Made by a program: the position numbers and the translations under genes
Notes under the pieces: model-generated
What the model saw: the letters and a program-made list of their open reading frames with translations, nothing else
Database searches by the model: none
What the model was told of the DNA's origin: nothing
Shown here: positions 58,225-64,000 of the stretch, piece after piece
Layout: each line of letters opens with the position of its first letter
Numbering within the stretch: the stretch's first letter is position 1
Source: Myxococcus dinghuensis
GTDB lineage: Bacteria; Myxococcota; Myxococcia; Myxococcales; Myxococcaceae
Direction of reading: 5' to 3'
DNA length: 64,000 bases
Assembly: GCF_024198235.1 (NCBI RefSeq)
Contig: NZ_JAKCFB010000027.1
Span: forward strand, 1-64,000

Positions 58225-58233
58225 GTCCGCCAC

Positions 58234-58541
58234 CCTAACCCGGGCTCCACGCCCCCGGACCGCGCTCCCGCCCCACCCGCGCGACGCCGCCCACCAGACC
58301 CGTCACGCCGCCCCTCGCACTCGCAGTCACTGCCGGCTCATGCTGTCCATCCCATTCGACCGGCGCTCCTCCTCGCGCGGATGTCCGTTGCTCGACTTTG
58401 CGCCGCGCGAGCCGGTTTCTCGGCCGTTGATGCACTGCGCCAACCTGGCAGGTTGCTTGGGGAGTGGACGATTGCGGTGTTAGCATTCCGTCTCATGTTC
58501 GACCGGAGCGTCGCGTGCCTTCCCGGTCGGTGGGGGCAGTC
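58234..58541. other. Divergent intergenic region, no gene seen
   Basis: These 308 bp separate the binding-protein gene (minus) from the kinase operon (plus). No coding sequence is supported. An A+T-richer patch at about 58440-58500 (with TTGCTT and TGTTAGCAT) may hold the kinase promoter, but the spacing fits no standard consensus. Confidence 0.4.
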
Positions 58542-60134
58542 ATGATCGAAAGCAACGCCCCGACGAATGGCGCCCCACCACCCGACATGGTGGACCCGCT
58601 GCTGGGCCGGGTCCTCAACGAGCGCTTCCGCATCCTGGAGACCCTGGGCGCCGGAGGCATGGGCCGCGTGTACAAGGCCGTCCAGGCGCCGCTGGACCGC
58701 CTGGTCGCCCTGAAGGTCCTCAATCCGCATTACAACGACGAGGGCAAGGACCCGGGCTTCCAGAAGCGCTTCTTCCTGGAGGCGAGCGTCACCGCGAAGC
58801 TGCGCCACCCCAACACCGTCACCGTCATCGACTACGGCAAGACGGAGGATGGCATCTACTACATCGCGATGGAGTACCTGGACGGGCTGACGCTCAGCCA
58901 GTTGCTCACGCAGGTGGGCCCGCTGCCGTGGGCGCGCGCGCTCAACATCACGCAGCAGGTGGCGCGCTCGCTGCGCGAGGCGCACAAGGTCGGCCTCATC
59001 CACCGCGACCTGAAGCCCGCCAACGTCATGGTCCTCAACCAGGAGACGGACCACGACATCGTCAAGGTGCTCGACTTCGGCCTGGTGAAGTCGTTCATCG
59101 GCGACGCGGACGTCCCGCAGGACACGTCGCTCACGCAGGCGGGCATCATCCTCGGCTCGCCGCAGTACATGGCGCCGGAGCAGGCGCGCAACGTCGCCGA
59201 CCCGCGCAGCGACGTGTACAGCATGGGCGTGGTGCTCTATCAGATGCTGATGGGCCGGCCGCCCTTCCTGGCGCAGCAGAGCATCGACGTCATCGTCAAG
59301 CACATCAACGAGCCGCCCCCCGCCTTCGGCGCCATCTGGCCCGGCCACGGCGTCCCCGCGGAGGTCGAGGCGCTGGTGATGAAGTGCCTCGCCAAGGTCC
59401 CCGTGGACCGCTACCAGTCCATGGACGAGGTGCTGGACGCCATGCGCCGCGTGGCCCACGCGGTGGGCGTCAGCGGCGTCTTCAGCGGCGCGCGCCTGAC
59501 CGGCGCCGGCAGCGGCCCGCGCAGCGGCCCCATCAGCACGAGCGCGGTCGGCTCCGGCCCCAGCACCATGGCGCTGGACATCTCCGTGGAGGAGGCGCCG
59601 CCCAAGTCGAAGCGCACCCTGATGCTCGGCCTGTTCGGCGGCGCGCTGCTGCTGGGCGGCGTCGCGGCGGCGGTGCTCGCCACGCGCCCGTCCTCGCCCC
59701 GTCCCCTGCCCGCGTCGGCCGTGGCGCCGGGCACGCCCGCGCCCCAGGCCCCCACGCCTCCGGCGGTGGCGACGAAGACCGCGCCCGCCCCGACCTCCAG
59801 CGCGGAGGACGACGAGCTGGCGCTGGCGCCGCTGGTGCGGCCCACGGGCCCCTCCGTGCGCTTCACCATCGAGAGCGAGCCGGCCGGCGCCCGCGTGAAG
59901 TACCGGGGGCGGGACGTGGGCGCCACGCCCGTCGACCTCGACGTGGCCACCGAAGAGGATGGCCGCGCGCGCGCCGAGCTGACCCTCAGCCTGGACGGCT
60001 ACGTCACGCAGACCACCACCGCCGTGGGGACGGGCTCCTCGAAGAACGTCCTCCTCCGGCTCAAGAAGAAGCCGAGCCCGCGACCGACCAAGGCGCCCGA
60101 CTCGAGCGATAAATTCAAGGACAACCCCTACTAG
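58542..60134 (+). CDS. Hanks-type Ser/Thr protein kinase with PEGA tail
   Basis: The 530-aa kinase has an N-terminal cytosolic catalytic domain: glycine loop LGAGGMGRVYKA, VALKVL with the ATP lysine, HRDLKPANVM with catalytic Asp156, DFGLVKS and PQYMAPEQARN. A hydrophobic helix follows (LMLGLFGGALLLGGVAAAVL, about 365-385), then a Pro/Ala-rich stretch and a PEGA domain (FTIESEPAGARVKYRGRDVG) at the periplasmic side. It probably signals envelope state. ATG 58542 is preferred (GGGGGCAG upstream). The stop overlaps the start of the next gene by 1 bp (TAGTG), so they are coupled. Confidence 0.93.
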   Translation: MIESNAPTNGAPPPDMVDPLLGRVLNERFRILETLGAGGMGRVYKAVQAPLDRLVALKVLNPHYNDEGKDPGFQKRFFLEASVTAKLRHPNTVTVIDYGKTEDGIYYIAMEYLDGLTLSQLLTQVGPLPWARALNITQQVARSLREAHKVGLIHRDLKPANVMVLNQETDHDIVKVLDFGLVKSFIGDADVPQDTSLTQAGIILGSPQYMAPEQARNVADPRSDVYSMGVVLYQMLMGRPPFLAQQSIDVIVKHINEPPPAFGAIWPGHGVPAEVEALVMKCLAKVPVDRYQSMDEVLDAMRRVAHAVGVSGVFSGARLTGAGSGPRSGPISTSAVGSGPSTMALDISVEEAPPKSKRTLMLGLFGGALLLGGVAAAVLATRPSSPRPLPASAVAPGTPAPQAPTPPAVATKTAPAPTSSAEDDELALAPLVRPTGPSVRFTIESEPAGARVKYRGRDVGATPVDLDVATEEDGRARAELTLSLDGYVTQTTTAVGTGSSKNVLLRLKKKPSPRPTKAPDSSDKFKDNPY

Positions 60135-62647
60135 TGAAAGCCTTCAAGACCCTCGAACGAGCGGGCGTGCTCGCGCTGTGCCTTTGCGCGTCGCAGGCCC
60201 TCGCGGATGCGCGCCTGGAAGCGCGGCGCCACTTCCGCTCCGGCATGAGCCTCATCGCCCAGAAGCAGTACGACGAGGGCATCGCGGAGCTGGAACAGGC
60301 CTACGCCATCAAGCCGCACCCCAACGTCCTCTTCAACATCGCGCGCGCCTACCAGGACGCGGGCCGGGTGCCGGAGGCGCTGGACACCTACCGCCGCTAC
60401 GTGGCCTCGAGCCCCGCGGACGCCCCCACGGTGGAGGCGACCATCGCCGCCCTCGAGGAGAAGGTGAAGGCGGCGGAGGCCGTGGCGGAGACGGACAAGT
60501 CCGCGCTGCCCATGCCGCCGCCCCCCGCCAGCGTCCAGTCCCAGCAGCAGCTCGGCGCGCTGCTGGAGCGGCTGGAGAAGGCCATCGAGCGGGCGGAGTC
60601 CATGCCCACCGGCGGCGCGAGCGCGGCCACGTCCTCCACGTACATCCCCTCCGTGCTGCCGGGCGTCTCCGAGACGGCGGGCGCGGACGACGGCGCGGTG
60701 CCCTACGAGGAGCGCGTGGTGACGGCCAGCCGCCGCGCCCAGTCCTCGCTGGAGGCGCCCAACGCCACCACGGTCATCACCGCCGAGGACATCCGCCTGT
60801 CGGGCGCCACCAGCCTGCCGGAGCTGCTGCGGCGCGTGCCCGGCGCGGACGTCATGTCGCTGGGCGTGGGCAGCGCCAACGTGTCGCTGCGCGGCTTCAA
60901 CCAGCGCATCGCCAACAAGGTGCTGGTGCTGGTGGACGGCCGCACGGAGTACCAGGACTTCCTCGGCCTGACGCTGTGGTCGTCCATCCCCATCGGGCTG
61001 GATGAAATCGAGCGCATCGAGGTCATCCGTGGCCCGGGCAGCGCGCTGTACGGCGCCAACGCCATGCTCGGCGTCATCAACATCATCACCCAGGCCCCGG
61101 GCAGCGGCCCGCGCGCGCGCTTCAACGTCAGCGGCGGCACCGGCAACAGCGTGGCGGGCTCCTTCCAGAGCCACGGCAACTCCGGCGCCCTGCGCTACCG
61201 CGCGGCGGTGGCCTACACGCAGGCGGACAAGTGGAGCCGCGACTACGCCAGCGGCCGTCCGGACATCGTCCTGCGCGACCCGGACCCGGACATCGGCATG
61301 CGCGGCGCGCGCGGCACCCTCGCGACGACGTACACCTTCGCCGAGGGCCGCACGGTGGGCCTGTCCGGCGGCGTGCACCGGTACGCGACGGAAATCTATC
61401 CGCTGGGCCTCTTGCGCAACTACTTCATGGACGGCCTCAACGCGTACGTGAAGGGCGACGTGGAGCTGGGCCCGCTCAAGCTCAAGACGTTCTGGAACCA
61501 CATCTCCGGCCACGCCGGGCCGCAGTACGAGGCCATCGGCCAGCGCTCGCTGGGCACGGACATCAGCTCCAACCTGTTCAACGCCGAGCTGCTCTTCGCC
61601 CGCGCCTTCCAACTGGCGGGCGAGCACCAGCTCAACGTGGGCGTGGAGGGCCGCCTCAAGCGCGTGGCCTGGGACTACCTGGGACCGCTGCGCGAGGAGC
61701 TGCACGCCGCGGCCTTCGTGCAGGACGAGTGGCGGCTGGCGGAGCCGCTGCGCCTGGTCGCCAGCTACCGCGTGGACCGGCACCCGCTGCTCGACAACGG
61801 CACGCCGGGCCTGGCGCACTCGCCGCGCATCTCCGCGCTCTACATCCCCATCGAGGGCCACGCCTTCCGCATCAGCGCGGCGTCCGCCTTCCGCGAGCCC
61901 ACGTTCCTGGAGAGCTACACCCGGCTGCTGGTCCCCGTGCAGGGCGTCAACGGCGCCAGCGCGATGACCACCGGCAACACGTCCCTGCGCCCCGAGCGCC
62001 TCACCGCCTTCGAGCTGGGCTACCGCGGCGAGTTCGCGGAGCTGGGCATGGACTGGGACGTGGCGCTGTACCAGAACCGCGTCAAGGACCTCATCGTCCT
62101 GTCCGCCTTCGAGCGGCTGCCGGCGAACGAGTCCTACGACCCGGCCACCGGCAACTACCTGGTGGGCCGCTCGCGCTTCCAGAACGAGGACTCCATCTAC
62201 ACCGCGCGCGGCGTGGAGGCCGGCATCACCCTGGCGCCGGTGGATGGCCTGGGCCTGAAGGCCAGCGCGGCCGTCCAGAACGTGTCCTCCGACCTGGAGG
62301 ACAAGGAGGACTGCGGCCCGTGCAGCCAGGCGCCGCAGCTCAAGCTCTACGGCGGCATCACCTACCGCACCAAGGTGGACCTGGAGTTCGGCGTGGACGC
62401 GGCCTTCACCTCGTCCACGACGTGGATCGAACGCGAACCGAACGCGACGGACCCCACCATCCTGGAGCCCCACGCCAACGCGCTGGGCGCCTACACCATC
62501 GTCAACGCGCGCGTCGGCTACACCGCCGTGAAGAACACGGTGGACGTCGCGCTCATCGGCAGCCAGCTCGGCGCCGCGCACTCCCAACACCCCTTCGGCA
62601 ACCGCATCGAGCGGCGCGTCTATGCCACGCTGACGGTGACTCCATGA
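60134..62647 (+). CDS. TonB-dependent receptor with N-terminal TPR region
   Basis: The 837-aa outer-membrane protein has a signal peptide (AGVLALCLCASQALA), a TPR-like segment (about 30-105; YDEGIAELEQAYAIKPHPNV, LFNIARAYQDAGRVPEALDT), a charged linker (about 105-190), the plug domain (ASRRAQSSLEAPNATTVITA, LLRRVPGADVMSLGVGSANV, IEVIRGPGSALYGANAMLGV) and a 22-strand-type barrel. The TPR insertion before the plug is unusual and could bind a periplasmic partner. GTG 60134 overlaps the kinase stop. A TonB box was not recognised. Confidence 0.88.
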   Translation: MKAFKTLERAGVLALCLCASQALADARLEARRHFRSGMSLIAQKQYDEGIAELEQAYAIKPHPNVLFNIARAYQDAGRVPEALDTYRRYVASSPADAPTVEATIAALEEKVKAAEAVAETDKSALPMPPPPASVQSQQQLGALLERLEKAIERAESMPTGGASAATSSTYIPSVLPGVSETAGADDGAVPYEERVVTASRRAQSSLEAPNATTVITAEDIRLSGATSLPELLRRVPGADVMSLGVGSANVSLRGFNQRIANKVLVLVDGRTEYQDFLGLTLWSSIPIGLDEIERIEVIRGPGSALYGANAMLGVINIITQAPGSGPRARFNVSGGTGNSVAGSFQSHGNSGALRYRAAVAYTQADKWSRDYASGRPDIVLRDPDPDIGMRGARGTLATTYTFAEGRTVGLSGGVHRYATEIYPLGLLRNYFMDGLNAYVKGDVELGPLKLKTFWNHISGHAGPQYEAIGQRSLGTDISSNLFNAELLFARAFQLAGEHQLNVGVEGRLKRVAWDYLGPLREELHAAAFVQDEWRLAEPLRLVASYRVDRHPLLDNGTPGLAHSPRISALYIPIEGHAFRISAASAFREPTFLESYTRLLVPVQGVNGASAMTTGNTSLRPERLTAFELGYRGEFAELGMDWDVALYQNRVKDLIVLSAFERLPANESYDPATGNYLVGRSRFQNEDSIYTARGVEAGITLAPVDGLGLKASAAVQNVSSDLEDKEDCGPCSQAPQLKLYGGITYRTKVDLEFGVDAAFTSSTTWIEREPNATDPTILEPHANALGAYTIVNARVGYTAVKNTVDVALIGSQLGAAHSQHPFGNRIERRVYATLTVTP

Positions 62648-63894
62648 GCCGCCCCACGACACCTTCCTGGAAGCGGACGCTGGGAGGCGTCCTGCTCGCA
62701 GCCCTGCTGACCACCGGCTGCGAGTCCCCCTCCGTGGTCCCCACCGCGGACGGACGGCAGAACCTCCACACCGCGCGCATCGAGGGCACCCTCGTCGTCC
62801 AGTCGAAGGCGCGCGGCAACGCGGTGGTCTTCCTCTACGACGTGGCCCGGCCGCCGCCCCCCGCGGGCACCGGCCGGCCCATCGCCTTCACCGTCATCCC
62901 CGCCGAGCAGCTGTTCGGCCCGGCGCTCACCACGGACACGCTGGGACCCTTCACCGCGCCCTTCACGCTCAGCCTGGTGCCGGCGGGCACGTACCTCCTG
63001 CGCGGCTTCATCGACGCGGACACCTGCCGCTCCGGCGCGCAGCCCTGCCGCCCGTCCGACTTCAACCCCTGGTACGGCGTCACCAGCGAGCCCAACGCGG
63101 GCGACGTGGGCGGCGGCGCGGTGGACCCCACCACGGGCGCCACGCTGGCGCTGACCGTCACCGAGGACGCGGACGGCAACCCGCTGCCGCTCACCAACGT
63201 CAGCGTGAGCTTCTCCGACACCGCGCGCGTCCCCCTGGACCGGCCCGCCTTCCAGGTGAGCGTGCTCGTCGGCGGTGACCATGTCGTGACGACGGGCGGC
63301 GGCACCAAGGTGCTGCGCCTGACGCCCCAGACGATTCGTGGCGGCGCGGTCGACCAGGCCCCACCGGGCTTCCTCGTCAGCTACGTGGACGCCAACAAGG
63401 ACGGCGTGCCGGACGACGCCAACAAGGACGGCATCCCCGACGTCTGGCCGCGGGTCGTCGTGCGCAAGCTGGCGAACGTGCCGGGTCTGCTCGAGGACAA
63501 CGACCTGGACCGCAACGGCATCCTGGACCCGGACGGCATCGACTATCCGCGCGCGGGGAGCGGGCGCGACGGCCAGCCGGACCTGGTGGTGCTGGCCGCG
63601 GGGCTGGTGATGGACCCCATCCTCTCCGCGCTCACCGACGAGAGCGGCAACCCGAGGATGACCCCGGTGGTCATGCCGGAGCTCCAGGTCGCCGTCCGGC
63701 CGCTGGCGCTCGACGCGCGCGACGCCGCGGCGCCGGCCCCGCTGGAGGGCCTGCCGCAGGGCCGTTACACGGTCGTGCTGATCCAATCCACCGGCCAGAC
63801 CTGGCGGGTGCCGAACGAGCTGGCACCCGCCTTCGCGCCCGCCGCCGGACTCACCCCCGTGGAGAGTCAGGCGTTCACCCTCGAGGTGCCCTGA
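62644..63894 (+). CDS. Lipoprotein with Ca2+-binding Asp-rich repeats
   Basis: The 416-aa protein has a lipobox LAALLTTGC (Cys26), so it is lipid-anchored. The body shows beta-strand-rich segments (TARIEGTLVVQSKARGNAVV, LVPAGTYLLRGFIDADTC) and an Asp-rich calcium-type block of the thrombospondin type 3 style (VDANKDGVPDDANKDGIPD and NDLDRNGILDPDG, about residues 250-300). It overlaps the receptor gene by 4 bp (ATGA), so the two probably form a surface complex. I do not recognise a specific family. Confidence 0.8.
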   Translation: MSRPTTPSWKRTLGGVLLAALLTTGCESPSVVPTADGRQNLHTARIEGTLVVQSKARGNAVVFLYDVARPPPPAGTGRPIAFTVIPAEQLFGPALTTDTLGPFTAPFTLSLVPAGTYLLRGFIDADTCRSGAQPCRPSDFNPWYGVTSEPNAGDVGGGAVDPTTGATLALTVTEDADGNPLPLTNVSVSFSDTARVPLDRPAFQVSVLVGGDHVVTTGGGTKVLRLTPQTIRGGAVDQAPPGFLVSYVDANKDGVPDDANKDGIPDVWPRVVVRKLANVPGLLEDNDLDRNGILDPDGIDYPRAGSGRDGQPDLVVLAAGLVMDPILSALTDESGNPRMTPVVMPELQVAVRPLALDARDAAAPAPLEGLPQGRYTVVLIQSTGQTWRVPNELAPAFAPAAGLTPVESQAFTLEVP

Positions 63895-63898
63895 GGAC

Positions 63899-63929
63899 GG
63901 GTGCCGCGCGCCACGGGTGTGCGGCGCCC
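63899..63929 (+). terminator. Possible terminator after the kinase operon
   Basis: The arms gggtgccgc and gcggcgccc form a 9-bp stem (one G-U) around a 13-nt loop, 4 bp after the lipoprotein stop. No U-tract, so it is tentative. Confidence 0.35.
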
Positions 63930-64000
63930 CACATTGGAAAAAGAAGAGGAAGGACGGTGCTTTGACTTCGCCATGTCCTTCCGTCAACATGCTCAGGTCA

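Noticed and set aside
58440-58475. Sigma-54-like TGGCA...TTGC sequence upstream of the kinase
   Set aside because: The GG and GC elements are about 8 bp apart instead of the required 10-11, so it does not fit a sigma-54 promoter.
63973-64000. ATG near the right edge that might begin a new gene
   Set aside because: Only nine codons are visible and no ribosome site is evident; cannot be supported. A weak 8-bp inverted repeat (ggaaggac / gtccttcc) surrounds it.

Overview
The window is about 70% G+C with strongly G/C-biased third codon positions. It looks like a chromosomal stretch of a myxobacterium (Myxococcota, Myxococcaceae or Archangiaceae type). Pointers to this are a myxobacterial-style PilZ protein, a DUF2378 (TIGR02265-type) paralogue, a complete accessory chemosensory cluster with a hybrid CheA, a Hanks-type Ser/Thr kinase with a PEGA tail, and many outer-membrane proteins. 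I saw no tRNA, rRNA, CRISPR array, insertion sequence or phage gene.

Layout. 1-7 kb: a PilZ protein cut by the window edge, an unannotated-size 36-aa membrane peptide, a PAS-GAF histidine kinase, a flavin reductase, a PlsC acyltransferase, a THUMP-type RNA methyltransferase and a DUF418 membrane protein. 7.2-11.7 kb: a MacB/LolCDE-like ABC transporter operon with a LolA-like periplasmic protein and a predicted outer-membrane barrel. 11.8-24.9 kb: a 13-gene, nearly gapless operon that I read as an unusual biosynthetic gene cluster. It has four KAS III-like proteins (two without the catalytic Cys), a GNAT, an ATP-grasp ligase, an acyl carrier protein, a MATE exporter, a short pentapeptide-repeat protein, two acyl-CoA dehydrogenases (one without its catalytic Glu), an AMP-forming ligase and a PLP-dependent decarboxylase. 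An amino-acid permease follows. 26.4-35.6 kb: housekeeping and conserved genes (RluA-type pseudouridine synthase, HAD phosphatase, methyltransferase, Nfu, DUF2378, DUF482-type GNAT, ClpS-ClpA).

35.7-43.7 kb (minus strand): a complete chemosensory operon, transcribed CheY, REC-CheW, CheR, CheW, CheA hybrid, CheB, MCP. 43.8-49.4 kb: an InhA-like enoyl-ACP reductase divergent from sucA-sucB, then a cold-shock protein. 49.5-58.2 kb: an S9 peptidase, a UPF0489-like protein, an Omp85-like outer-membrane protein, an MFS exporter divergent from an HxlR regulator with a perfect palindromic operator between them, an OsmC protein and a BtuF-like binding protein. 58.5-63.9 kb: an operon of Ser/Thr kinase, TPR-fused TonB-dependent receptor and lipoprotein.

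The most notable region is 7.2-26.3 kb. The ATP-grasp/ACP/decarboxylase trio recalls the BtrJ/BtrI/BtrK logic of butirosin side-chain assembly (an amino acid loaded on a carrier protein, then decarboxylated). The ligase/decarboxylase pair resembles the pair found with exosortase-A systems. The KAS III set and the dehydrogenase pair suggest carrier-bound chain extension and desaturation. The ABC/LolA/barrel operon just upstream and the MATE gene inside could export the product. The product itself cannot be read from the sequence.
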